DNA of 64,000 bases. It comes from Bugula neritina (taxonomy: Eukaryota > Bryozoa > Gymnolaemata > Cheilostomatida > Bugulidae). The position numbers and the translations under genes are program-made. Below the pieces are notes generated by a model. It was given only the letters and a program-made list of their open reading frames with translations, had not been told where the DNA came from and did no database searches. Positions 1 through 11,377 of this stretch are shown in pieces (within the stretch, counting starts at the first letter, position 1; each line of letters starts with the position of its first letter). The stretch lies in the NCBI GenBank assembly GCA_964035545.1, contig OZ037772.1:1-64000 (forward strand), written 5' to 3'.

Positions 1-142
<142 letters not shown>

Positions 143-514
143 ATAACAAGGAAGTTATGTTGTAGTATTGGCTCCTCAGAATTCACACATCAGTAATTAG
201 TTGCATTGTGCAAACTTGCAACAATAGTGAATCGTTATTGACAATATGACCTCCACTTAGTAGTTAAGTAGTAATTTGCCTTGTCATGAGTGACTATTTT
301 CCAGCATGTCAAGTACATAATATAGTCAAGTGTGTTTGTGTAAAGTTGCCTTTATACCCTTCATGATTTTCGGTTAAAAATTCAATTTGGCCAGGTTGAA
401 ATTGCATTGCATTGTAAAAGCCACTCGTTAAAATTTTTGTGCTGTGTAAACTTAATCGGCCAATTTTAGAATAGGAGTAATAACTCCTTGTAAACATCGT
501 TATTCAGTTATTAC

Positions 515-750
515 TTTGGCGATTAGACAACGTACTTTTATGGTTATAATTATATAGCCTATGCATTCTCAATTATCGTTTTTATGCTGTCCGCTTCACT
601 AATTCACTACGTTTAGAAAGGGCATCAAATAGCTATTATGCGAGTCAAATTTCAATTTCAGAAAGTGAGCAACCGCATCAATATGATTTCAACGAGTTTC
701 AGTTTGACTATAAAGAGGTACCCGGACAAGCATTATTAACTTAAACTCGC
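515..750 (+). repeat. Dispersed repeat, left copy of an inverted pair
   Basis: This stretch is similar, as its reverse complement, to about 7390-7650. Shared landmarks include CTCAATTATCG, a GGCATCAAA block, GATTTCAACG, CAGTTTGACT and GGTACCC, in the same order and with similar spacing. The two copies have diverged with many substitutions and small indels. They bracket the B-box gene. They could be two copies of an old MITE or SINE, or the ends of one larger element. Confidence 0.65.
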
Positions 751-939
751 GGTACTCGCGGTACTTTTTTAGCAGAGGTATAAACGTAACTTGATATAGC
801 CTGTGGTCTATGTAATGAATGTGTGTTGATGAGTGATGAGTATTTATTTGAGTATTTGTCAAGGACATAGCTGTGTGTGTGGATGGAGTATCTCATTACT
901 TGAGATATACTAAACACAGCTAACACAGGTAACATACTG

Positions 940-3900
940 ATGGCTATATATTGTAGAAAAGATCACCATGACATCACAGATCCCACAACACTACCAGTAG
1001 CTCAGCATGGAGACCCCTTAGAATACAAGTCTCCACCCAAACCTGCACCCATTCCTTGCGATGTGTGTAAAGGTGAAACACAAGCTGCTGTGTTTTGTAT
1101 AGAGAGTCAAAAGAAATTGTGTCAGCAGCATCAAGAAGTGAGTCTTTCTTGTATAACTTCTCAAGATTAGTTACTAAACCAGTTCTTTATTGTTTGTAGA
1201 ATATTATTGAAAAGAAATGTTGAGTCTGTGTGACTTGTTATATACTAAACACACAGTTTCACAGTGCAGTGAGTCAACTATGACAGACTTGTTGGTAAAA
1301 ATACAACCAACTAAACTGTCGACCTTTATTATACAGAATCACAGAGAGCTGATGGGAGATAGACATCAGTTGATTGACATTGAGGTCTACAGAGCTTCTC
1401 CCCAAAGATATAGTATAGCTGAATGTAAACATCATAAACATGAACAGCTGACAGAAGTGTGTTCCAAGTGTCACCAGATATTCTGTATGAGATGTGATCT
1501 GAGGACTGGCTGTAAGGATGAGACAGGTATTTACTTGCTGTTTCTATTTCTGTAGAAAGAAACTGAGAAATATTACAAGAACCTGTTATTTATTATTTTA
1601 TTATTGAAGTGAGTTATATGTAAAAGTAAAAGAGGAAGTAAGTTTGTCAGCAATAATTAAGGTTTGTGTGAGACAGAAGTGGATAGTGCAGAAGTTTATA
1701 TTCTCACTGTTATGTTGAATATTTAGTATATTTCTTCCTTCAAGTGTCTGTTTCCTTGATAAGATGGTATATAGGCATAGCCTTAACTCAATGGTGTCCC
1801 ACCTTCTTCATACCATCCCCCTTTTTATAAATGTTTTTTATTAAGTTTCCGCTTTTTTGACAAAATTGTAATTTCATTTATAAAGAAAATCTGGAACAAG
1901 TTGTTTTCCTAATAATTCATTGAGTTTAGGAAAAGGCCAGTGTGTTTGACATGAACCAGTGTCTGCCACAACTTCAGTTTAGCTGTGAAAGCATTGATGC
2001 TGCTATTGAAAGCAATGGGTTGATGATTATACTCATTCATTTTAGGTTCAGAGTTTTTAGTACAGCAAATATATAACTACTAGGTATGCAGTAAATAGTT
2101 TATGGAGATCAGTTCCACTGACTGCAAAACTTCCTGTTAGTTTTTGCTTTCAAGAAACTTTTTTACCCCCATTCGTAGTATAGGAGGGGTAGCAGCTAGG
2201 GTAGAAAAGAAAAAGGCAATTTGTGTTTGACATGGACCAGTGTCTGCCACAACTTCAGTTTAGTTATAGTTATACATATACATGTAACCTGGAAAACAAG
2301 GCACGAGCTCACAGAGCTAGTAAACTGTGTGAATTTTTTAGAATTGAAACCCCTGGAAAGCCCTAATTCTCTGCAAGGGGAATCCCCCCCCCCAAGGTTG
2401 GGAGCCACTGCTCTAACATTTTCAATTATATTATGCCAAGTGCAGTGATTAATGAACTAACCTGTGAAATATCTCTAGTCCAAGTCCAACTGTCTAGTTA
2501 TTACATAGTATGTGTATCGTGATACATCATCAACCTGTAGGTACAGGTATCGTAGGTGTAGAATAAGTACAATATCACATCTAAAAATGCTTTTATGAAT
2601 GGTGTGATTTTATGTATACAGAAAAGACAGTAACATCCCATGACTTGGCATCTTTGAGTGATTTGTCTTGCGAGTTACGAGAAAGTCTGACTGGTGGAAT
2701 AGAGACTCTGTCTGAGAAAGTTGCAGAGTTGAATGACATCTCAAAAGATGCCTGGAAAGAACTGAATAAAATAGAAGATGAAGTGAAGAGGATGGTTGCC
2801 AGAGTAAATGCGGTGGCTGATGCTCAGGTATACTGACATGGTGATGTCATCTAATGTATTTCTGTTTGTCTGAAAATTGGGTTTTGCATTTGGTCTTTGC
2901 GTTATAATCTAAAAAGAATTTGGGTCATTTTACTTAATTTAGTACACACTCGAAATCTTCAGTTTTTGGCTATTTTTCACAATTCAGCTGGTAATGAACA
3001 TGGTTTTTTGGTCAAAACTAGTAAAACACCAATAAATACACTTAAATAATCAAAGTTCTTTTTAATTTTGCTTTATTTCCCATGTTTTCCCTAATTATTC
3101 AGCTAGTTTTGGTTACGGACTGTTACGGTTTTTTCATAAAGGTCCTCACATATAGAATATTAAGTGCATATGACAATGACTTGTGCTTTAATGTTGGGGA
3201 ATCCCCTCTCAGCCTTTTCTGTTATGCGTAGTTGAAACCAGCACATAAAAATACCATGTATATAGTAAATTTCAATGGATTTTGAGCAAACTTTAATGTT
3301 AGGTCATGATTTGCTGGTGTGTACTAAATGAAGTACACTGACACATTTCCTTTGCCACTAGAATTAACTGGCCATTAAAGCTTTATCATTCTGTGCACAA
3401 GTAGCAGTAGCCATTCATCACATGATACTCAGTGCAGAGGAACCTGTCAATACAGATGACTCACTCATCCTTCTGCAACTGTCAATCACTCACACAGGGA
3501 GGTTGGCTGTGTGAGTGATTGACAGGTGTCAGGAGAAGGAGACTAGTCCCGTGATGTACTAGCTCTCTGCTGTGTATAGAGTGTCACGTGACTGAGTCAT
3601 TGTCCACTCAGTGGGTGATCTGTCACTTTCATTTTAAGTGCAGAGGTTGTGAGGTGCAGATGTGGTTACACTGTGTTACTATTTATTAGATAGCAGAGAT
3701 CAGAAAGAAAGCTACAAACCTGAGGCTAGAAATATATGGATATTTGAAGAGCTGCACACAGATAGTGGATAATTATAGAATAGAGCTGGCCTTGAGTAAG
3801 ACAATGGGCAGACAGTCTCTGCTGGACACAGTACAACATGCAGTTGATAAGTTCAATGATGCAGGGATTGTGAGAGATTACAAAGAGATGAGTGAGAAGA

Positions 3901-6228
3901 TGGAAAAGGCTACAGATATTGGTGTAATAGAGAAGTGTGTACTTCCAGACAGCTTCTTGGTACCAACATGTAGGTGGAGTCTATAAATAGTAACACCAAC
4001 TATAAATAACTTTCTGCTTGTAATTAGTTAAATTGTTTCCATTGAATATTTTAACAGAAAAATAAAGAGAAGCTCTGATAATTAGAAAAGTAGATAGAGT
4101 TTATTTATCAGAGAATTGAGTTTTGTTTTACTCTCACATCATGAGACATTTCTGCAGTGTTTCAGAGTTTATGATGTATAAGTGAGCTGGCAGCTGCTAA
4201 ACTGTGTTATGCTGACTACTTGCTGTCAGTATTTACAAGATATTCTCACTTAGACCTGTGCATCACGCAGCAACTTGTAGTAACTACAGATTGCTTGTAT
4301 TTCAAACGTATTTTTATTTAAATTTGAAAAGCTGTTTCCACCTCCTTAGGTGATAAGATTCTCAAGTTATAGAATTGTTATTTTGTTGCTGCAGACAGTG
4401 AAGACAGTTTGGGACTGAAGCTGCTGCAGCCACCATCTTCTCTACAGTCTGATGGACTTCCTGTACGTCACTCGTGTGTCACAGTAAACATCTCAGCTGA
4501 TGGACATCTGATGTGTTGGACACCAGGAGGTGTAGAAATAATAAATAGAGACACTCTGGATACTATCAGCTCAGCGAAGGACACCAACACTACAAGGTGG
4601 TGGACGGAGATAATCCAACCTGAAGGGGTGATGGTTGGCAGCTGGTATAACAAGAAGGAGAAAACAGCTGAAGTCTCACTTCTTGATCCGAACTCCTTTG
4701 AGAAGACTCGCTCTCTCTACAAGCAATCAGTAGATGAACTCTTCGCCTACTATAGAATAGCTCAGCACGACTCTCTACTCTATATTGTAGACATGAGAGA
4801 GAAACAGCTGGTAGTCTGTAACCTAGTTGACAATAAAATACAGAAGTTCCCACTTCCTGGGATGGAGTTCCCTCTACCTGTATGCATCCTCCCAGACTCA
4901 ACTCTCCTCATAGGAGACTTCACTGTAGATGGTGCAGTGAGAAGATATAAAGTGGAAAACACAACTCTCACTCTAATGTCGGAGTTTCCTCACATCTCAC
5001 AACCAACTGGTATTTCTTTTGATCCAGCATCTGAACTGATTCACATCTGTACACGGATAGGACCTCTCCTCATCCTCTCACTTGAAGGTAAATACACTGT
5101 TTATTATAGTAAGTTTAGTTATTTTATATATAATTATGTTGCAGTAAATAATATATTTTAATAATTAACAGTAAACAACTTCCACTCATAAGATATATTA
5201 TGATATTGTTAGTATTTATCAAGTCACTGATGTTATTTTTAGCTAAAAGTTATGTAACAAAGACTGTAATATGCTGATAGTAGATTTTATATTCTTCATC
5301 ACATGACTTGTAGCTAATAATAATATTAGTGAATAACACTGCCTCCCTACAATAAGTTTATTTCCAGCTGCAGTAACATGCAGGATGTAAGCACAGGTAA
5401 AAGTGTATATTATATTGTATAGGTTTAAGGTGTACTCTGTGTAGTGTGCAGTGAGCTCTTAGTAAACTCTCTATTCAGTCTTCCTTTTCAAGGGTTCACC
5501 TGGTAGTGTAGAGGATAGGGACTCCACACTGCTAAGTGAGTTGGTGCTGCAAGGGGTTCAAACTCACCTATCAGCATGTTTTATAGTTAGTATACTATGC
5601 AAGTGTGTTCCAGTAATTTTAGAGGTGCTCAGTTTAACAATTGTACAGACTGTCAGCTACATATGGGTTATGAGTTGTAGTTTGACTTCAGTCTAGTGCT
5701 GCTGTTGTTTTGGTCATCGGATAATTTAAATATAAATAATTTGATACTTTCTGACTGCCATTACCGAGACTATTGTAATTTGATGATGGCTGGTAGAGTA
5801 GTGTTTGCTGGTGGAACTCAGGTGGCTGTGGTTGGTTCTTGTCAAGTATTTAATATGTGATAATGCTGGAGTAGCTGCAGTAAAAGTAGTATTAGAAGTA
5901 GACATGTGGGTGTGTTTTTGCTAAGAGTCACAGGCTAAGTTTGTGGGTCAAGGTCAATACTGTTGTATAAGGAGATACTATTTTCTGCCTTCTTTAAATA
6001 TTTACTTCATGAATATAATCTATTTAGTTCTTTTTGTAAAGGAACCTCTCCATACACACCAACTGATACAATATGATGTTATTATTTACAGGTCAACTGG
6101 TGCTTACAGTTCCCAGGGAAAGTCTTGGTGTGAATGGCTTGGTGGGGGACATTGCTGTGTATAACAGAGACACAGTGTTTTTAGCATGTGAAGATGGCGG
6201 TCTGAGGAGATACATAATAAAATACTAA
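940..6228 (+). CDS. B-box / coiled-coil / propeller-like protein (TRIM-like, no RING seen)
   Basis: Six exons join in frame: 940-1137, 1265-1526, 2622-2827, 3690-3969, 4395-5087 and 6092-6228. The total is 1,776 nt, giving 591 residues plus a stop, and all introns are GT-AG with matching phases. Exon 1 carries a first Cys/His cluster (CDVCKGE...FC...LCQQH). Exon 2 ends in a second B-box-like cluster (CKHHKH...CSKC...CMRC). Exons 3 and 4 are charged, heptad-like sequence expected to form a coiled coil. Exons 5 and 6 look like a beta-propeller, with repeats such as GVEIINRDTLD, LLYIVDMREKQLVVCNL and GLRRYIIKY. The order resembles TRIM proteins lacking a RING, which often act as scaffolds or ubiquitin-ligase relatives. 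The exon 2 acceptor at 1264 was chosen because upstream choices give stops; a branch-point-like ACTAAAC lies just before it. Exons upstream of the CT tract, including a RING exon, cannot be excluded. Confidence 0.8.
1789..2410. mobile_element. hAT-type non-autonomous element in intron 2 of the B-box gene
   Basis: The left end at 1789 (CAATGGTGTCCCACCTT) and right end at 2394-2410 (AAGGTTGGGAGCCACTG) form imperfect terminal inverted repeats of the hAT type (CAGTGGTTCCCAACC). The flanking octamers (CCTTAACT and CTCTAACA) are only loosely alike, so the target duplication has decayed. Within it a stretch of about 55 bp is directly duplicated (1928-1985 and 2212-2270, sharing GTGTCTGCCACAACTTCAGT). 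Confidence 0.5.
3469..3539 (+). ncRNA. Long perfect hairpin in intron 3 of the B-box gene (pre-miRNA-like)
   Basis: The arms 3479-3497 and 3507-3525 are perfect 19-bp complements around a 9-nt loop (GGAGGTTGG). An outer 6-bp helix (CCTTCT at 3469 with AGAAGG at 3534) extends the stem beyond an asymmetric internal loop. Size and shape fit an intronic microRNA precursor, but a relic of an inverted-repeat transposon would look the same. No family is recognised. Confidence 0.4.
5504..5580 (+). repeat. tRNA-like / SINE-like fragment in intron 5
   Basis: The sequence has a B-box-like GGGTTCAAACTC at about 5557 and an A-box-like TGGTAGTGTAGAGG about 45 bp upstream, the spacing of an RNA polymerase III internal promoter. 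I cannot draw a full cloverleaf, so this is more likely a tRNA-derived SINE head or tRNA pseudogene than a working tRNA. Confidence 0.35.
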
Positions 6229-6409
6229 ACTTAGCAGCTACAGTTTACTAATAATCAGCTCAGTGAGGTGCTGAGGGATAAAACAAATAGTATTTGTCAT
6301 CAACAAAATTATATTCATTACAATTCATCAAAACGCACACTTTAATTTTTTAGTTAGATATGATTGAGATGTTTTACTGTATCAAATATATGTTGTCATT
6401 TTACTATTT

Positions 6410-6415
6410 AATAAA
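6410..6415 (+). promoter_or_regulatory. Poly(A) signal AATAAA of the B-box gene
   Basis: Canonical AATAAA lies 182 bp after the stop codon of the B-box gene and is followed by T-rich sequence. This is the likely 3' end of the transcript. Confidence 0.6.
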
Positions 6416-6424
6416 GTTTATTTG

Positions 6425-7389
6425 TTAGTAAAAATATAGTCTGCTTTCATGCCTCATTAGCTTTAGTTCAAGTTGAGTTCGGTTACTAAAAATAATCTTT
6501 ACTGGAGCAGTAACTGTGAATGACTTGTCTGTGGGAGAATTTATACACTGAATTGACATGCAGGTGCAAGTAACCCCAACATGATTAAGCAAATTTATTC
6601 TAACCATTCATAATAATATACATTCCATTGCTGTGTACAACAGCAATGAGTAGCCAATCAAATTGTTTCTTGTCATGCAATCAGGAACCTGATAAATAAT
6701 ATATAAGGCAATCAACTAGCTATAAACACTGTTTTACTTTACACATGAGCTGTCTGTGATACAGCTGTTTTGTAAAATGTGTGTAATTTGATAAGTTTAG
6801 TTCAATTGGTTGCAGTTTATGACGTATTCCCCATTCACCTGGTAGAAATACCAACAGGTATAATAGAGGACAACTCCGAAGCATGTCTAAAGGCATGTAT
6901 TTAGTAAACAATGTATTGCAATGCTACCATCTGATTGGACAATTCTGTTCTCATGCAACAGCTTCAAGCTCTTGTGTAAATTGCAACCAATTACCAAAAG
7001 GTGATGGTAGGATTTACATGTAAACTCAATTCTTTTAGGTATAGGTATAATAGTAGGGAGTTTTACTGATGTGTTTGTATTATTTTAACTTGCAGGGCTG
7101 ATTCCATTACAGGTTGGAATTTGATTCTTAACTTCAACCACAGTATGCTGTGGGTGGTAACCCTCATGCACCTGACTAAAGGAACATATATGTCCTTACA
7201 ACTTACTCTATCAACATTTGGACACACGTATGTATCTGTAACTATACAAACAGTAGTGCTTGTGTTATACTTATACCTTCAGACCAAATTGCTTCAAATT
7301 TTTATAAGGGATGTGAATAATTGTTATATCGAACATTGCCAACATTAACAGTGACAATTTTAGAGTGTTAAATTGTGTTAATACTTTTG
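6425..7389. other. Intergenic, no supported gene
   Basis: AT-rich intergenic DNA. Short open frames here (for example 7121-7348) show no recognisable domain or splice context. Confidence 0.6.
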
Positions 7390-7650
7390 CTGAAAAAGTT
7401 TCAACTTTCAGTTTATAACGCTTGTCTGGGTACCCGTTTTTAGTCAAACTGAAAATCGTTGAAATCGTATTGATGCTAAAGCTTACTTTTTAAAATGAAA
7501 TCTGACTTGTGTGATCGTTCTTTGATGCCTTTTGCAAACGCCGTGAAATAATGAAGTTGCCGCAGCATAAAAGCGATAATTGAGAAGGTGTAGGGTATAT
7601 AATTATTAACATATAAGTATACATCATCTATTCGCCAAAATCAATAAAAT
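7390..7650 (-). repeat. Dispersed repeat, right copy of the inverted pair
   Basis: Reverse-complement relative of 515-750, 6.9 kb away. See that entry for the shared blocks. Sequence between this copy and about 8190 shows nothing I recognise. Confidence 0.65.
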
Positions 7651-8194
7651 AATACACTTTGAAGAATATAAAAGTTGGTGAGTCAGTCTCTGAATTGTAA
7701 TAAAGTTTATTTAAATCAGATAGCTTAATAACAAAATAATATCACCGTATTATTTTTAAGTTCAACTATGAAGTTGCTGGGAACATTGCTGTCACTGGCC
7801 ATAAAAATATGAATCATAGCAACAATTTGTTGATAAGTTTGATGAGTAATGTAATTACTTTACCAATTATTAAATACTATATTTATACTCTTTACATGCT
7901 GTGTTTCAACATTATAGCTTGTTACAAATAACATTGCGTTGTTATCAACCTTTCTCATAATATTGCATGTAAGTTGAGCTCTACTTTACTTTCATAAATT
8001 TATATATACATTTGTATACGGAATATATTAATATGGTCCCTGTATGTTTAAGCCAAGTTAGCTTTATAATCTAAATATAACTTTCAGATATAGTTATGCT
8101 CTACTCTTTAGAGTTGATTTCAGATCATCATGTAACTACTGCAGCTCTGAAATTATTAATACAGATGGTTTATGAAGGTGACACAATATGAACA

Positions 8195-8450
8195 TGGTGT
8201 TGCTAGGTTACAATGCAATGCTGCGAGAATGATGCTATAATACAGTATATAACGCTGTTGCTATAGGATACAATATAACATTGTTGCTAGGATACAAAAA
8301 CACCCTAATACTAGTTGACAATGTAATAAGTCACTAGGATAAAAGAAGACAATATGTTGCTAGGATACAGTATAACGATGTCACTACGATCCAAGCTGAC
8401 AATTTCACTAGGATACAATATAGCAGTGTTGCTAGGATACAATATCAAAT
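8195..8450. repeat. Degenerate minisatellite, unit about 23 bp
   Basis: Roughly eight imperfect copies of a unit like TTGCTAGGATACAATATAAC. The array is old, with indels in most copies. The stretch 8451-9347 after it contains no supported gene. Confidence 0.65.
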
Positions 8451-9347
8451 TCTTGCTAAAATATACCTGCATGGTACACATATTATTTAGAGGAGCACAC
8501 CAGCTAATACCCCTGTAACTAAACCTCAACATTTAACTATTCTATTTTAATACATATAATAGCAGTTGAGATGGACTATCAGAGAGTGGTAGCTTGTAAA
8601 GATATCATACTGCAATATTTTACATTATATCTTATAGAGTTTTAGAAGGTGGTCCTATGTATATTCTCCAATTGAATTTTTTTATTTTATGATGCAGGCT
8701 ATGTATTTTGATAGGAGCTTGTTTTGCTACGCAAATTGCAAGCCATCGCCAAATAGTATATCAAGTGTGCTACACAATTTACAATTACATAAGCTATTGA
8801 ATGGACAACCATATTCTAAAACAAATTCAAATGTTCAATTTAAATCTGTTTCTTTTTAATTTACAAAACTTATGTCATATCTTTAATCAAAAAAGTATTT
8901 GACTTTGAGTTGTTTTCTAATCAGGCTCAATCGGTAAGTAAAAATTTAGCTAGCATATAAAACTACAAAAAGCTTTAAAAATTTAACAGGGGAAGTAACT
9001 CTAAAAGTAAATGAATAGCCAATACTGTGGCAGAGAACATAGTTATCTAACAATTCAAATATCATGAGACTGCACTAATGTCTATGGCATCATTTTAAAT
9101 ACTGTTTATGTAGCATTTGACAAACTCTCGTCATGTAAACGAATGATCAAAAAATGTTGTATATATAAGCAAAAAGTTGTACTAAGTGTAGGGATTACTA
9201 GCTATATATTCATTCACTTCCACTCTTTTTATTAACATCATTCTCAGAACAAAAATACTTGCCTGCTATAGAAGTGGTTAGAGAGTAGGCCCTACAACTA
9301 TACCTCTTATATAGAGGGTATTCCAAAATTGGTATTCCCTACAATAT

Positions 9348-9623
9348 TGTAGTGAGTACGTACTACGCGCGTCCACACGTCCCCTAGTCAATGAGAAGTG
9401 CGTCATGTGATAACCCCCAGTGATGTATAAAGTAGTAGTAGAGAGAGCGTACTAGAATAAAAAATATGTAGTGTTTTAATCCGTGTGTTTTTATATCTCT
9501 TTACTTGTACTTAGTAGTAAATAAATCTCGTCTAACATTATTAAAAGCCCTATATTGATGTGGATACACAAACTATAATTACAAGCTAGGAACTCACGCA
9601 CTGTAATTGCACAAATAACTACA
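9348..9623 (+). repeat. 5' LTR of the gypsy element
   Basis: Nearly identical to 17223-17498, differing at a handful of positions. It contains TATAAA at 9426-9431 and AATAAA at 9456-9461, the expected promoter and poly(A) signals, placing the transcript start downstream of 9431. Confidence 0.95.
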
Positions 9624-9624
9624 G

Positions 9625-9642
9625 TGGTGGCAGCGGTGGGAT
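9625..9642 (+). promoter_or_regulatory. Primer binding site, tRNA-Leu type
   Basis: TGGTGGCAGCGGTGGGAT begins one base after the LTR. It is complementary to the 3' end of animal leucine tRNAs that finish ...CCACCGCTGCCACCA. This is the site where a tRNA primes minus-strand DNA synthesis. The tRNA match is from memory. Confidence 0.8.
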
Positions 9643-9684
9643 TCTAGCTATTATATGGAGATGATGGAAAGGCATTAGAATATC

Positions 9685-10623
9685 ATGGCCGAAGATACAG
9701 CTTCAACTGAAGAAGGTGAGCGAGACATTATCATAAGCTCTCACGAGGCCAAAGAGGAGGCATATAAAAATACATTAGAGGCTCCCGTCTTCACGGGCCT
9801 TGAAGATGTTGAACAATTCATTCAGGAATTCCGTGGAGTTGCAGCCATTACAAGATGGCCACCGAGAGTAGCCCTGATAAAGCTACGGATGGCACTGACG
9901 GAACAAGCCAAGCCGTACGGGCGGAGACCTAGCGTAGACCGGATCATTGCTGCGCTGCGGGCCCGTTTTGGCATACCTGTCGCCGACGCCAAAGCCCGTT
10001 TGCAAGGACTGCTTCGCAAAACATGTACACCGCTCCCGGACCACGCTACTCTGGTGAAGAGACTAGCACAGATCGCGTATAGCAATCTGCCAGAAACACA
10101 CAGATGGCACTATACATTCGAGGCGTTCGTACAATCCCTCAACAGCTTGGACCTCCACCACCAGTTACAAGCAAAGGGAGTGACCACGATAGAGGCGGCA
10201 ATCCAGGAAAGCGAGGCTTATCTCGGAGCCGAGGGACTCTACCGAACGGTAGAAACTATTCCACAGACCACTAGAAGACCAAACCATCCGGTCCGAATAG
10301 CTACCGCTACCGCTAGCTCCTTCCTAGAGACAGAGGTAGACCGCTTGATGACTAAGCTGGGACAGTTGGTGGCGACCATAACATACAGGAACCCCAGGAG
10401 GTACAAGATACCAACCATAAGAACCCCCAGACCAGCTATTTAATGCTGGGGATGCGGCACCAGGGGACACCGCCGCTCGAGCTGCCCACGACTCAGGACG
10501 CAGCAGAAACCCCACGGTCTCCGGGAGCACCCAAAGCTCCGCGGGCCCAAGCAGAAAAAAAAACGGGGTGGATACCGCCAGGAGTCCGTACAGACCCAGC
10601 GGCATACCCCCCACCAGTGGCAC
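9685..10623 (+). pseudogene. gag: gypsy gag, capsid plus zinc knuckle, interrupted by one stop
   Basis: The ORF 9685-10443 (252 residues) encodes a retrotransposon gag capsid-like domain, with VFTGLEDVEQFIQEF near residue 35 and GIPVADAKARLQGLL near residue 96. A TAA at 10441 stops it. The same frame continues with a perfect CCHC zinc knuckle (CWGCGTRGHRRSSC, 10444-10485) and a basic tail until the nested insert at 10624. One mutation therefore separates capsid from nucleocapsid. The gag normally packages the element's RNA into particles. Confidence 0.85.
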
Positions 10624-11377
10624 ACAGGATAGTTAAGGGCATCCTCACTAAGAATATCATAAATTTCTCTCAAAATGTAGTTCGGGTTCTTGAATAATAT
10701 TGCTCTGCGGGTAGCATGCGTGTTGCCTACTTGTAATTGTTTAGCCTAAGAATAAACTACAACCAATAAGCAGCAACCTTCGTTAGGGCTGCGTTATCTA
10801 TCAACATTCCATTATTGGTGCTACATAAACAAAGTACAAAGCAAGCTGTTCATTATAGCCTGCCAGTTAGCTAGCCTGTAATTATTATGTAGGAGTCAAT
10901 ATCTTCTCATCCCTATGTGCTCAGTGAAGCGTGAAGTGCTGCGCGCTGCTAGTTTCTTATGAGAAAACATGGCATTTTCAGTGTATAAATCACCAATTTA
11001 TGAGCAATCTAGCAAAGTTATTGAAGAAAGAAAAAAACTTACACTGGAGAAATATCTCAGGATTCCAGCAGTGCAATTTTTATTCAGATATCATGCTTTG
11101 CTGCTGAGATATTTTACTGGTACTGAAAAGACAGCTTTTTAGGCAAAATTGGCCAAAATTAGGCAGTTTTTTGTCTATAACTTCGCAAAAAAAATGAAAA
11201 TTGAAATTTCCAAAAAACTTACACTGGAGAAAAAGAAGATCTACAACATATTTTTAAATTTTGACTTTAGCACAATTAGGTGAGATTTTATTTTACTGGT
11301 ACTGAATTCTTATATGATTACAATGCAAACCTCAGCAAGGCAGTTGCAGCTAAAAGGTTGCCGTTAACTATCCTGTG
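10624..11377. mobile_element. Nested MITE-like insert splitting gag from pol
   Basis: Inverted ends CACAGGATAGTTAA (from 10624) and TTAACTATCCTGTG (to 11377) bound a 754-bp AT-rich segment with no coding signal, inside GC-rich retroelement coding sequence. Its interior matches 52322-52910 over most of its length, and in reverse 53237-53590, so it is a repeat family. It carries an internal duplication (for example AAAAAACTTACACTGGAGAA near 11033 and 11214). I could not define a clean target duplication. Confidence 0.75.

Noticed and set aside
309-935. Short minus-strand open frames before the B-box gene
   Set aside because: No domain, and they overlap the dispersed repeat at 515-750.
2196-2448. 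Overlapping open frames on both strands in intron 2 of the B-box gene
   Set aside because: They lie in a hAT-type repeat and do not join the flanking exons in phase.
9822-10085. Minus-strand open frames opposite gag, pol and the accessory ORF
   Set aside because: Shadow frames of GC-rich coding sequence; the plus strand carries the recognisable domains.
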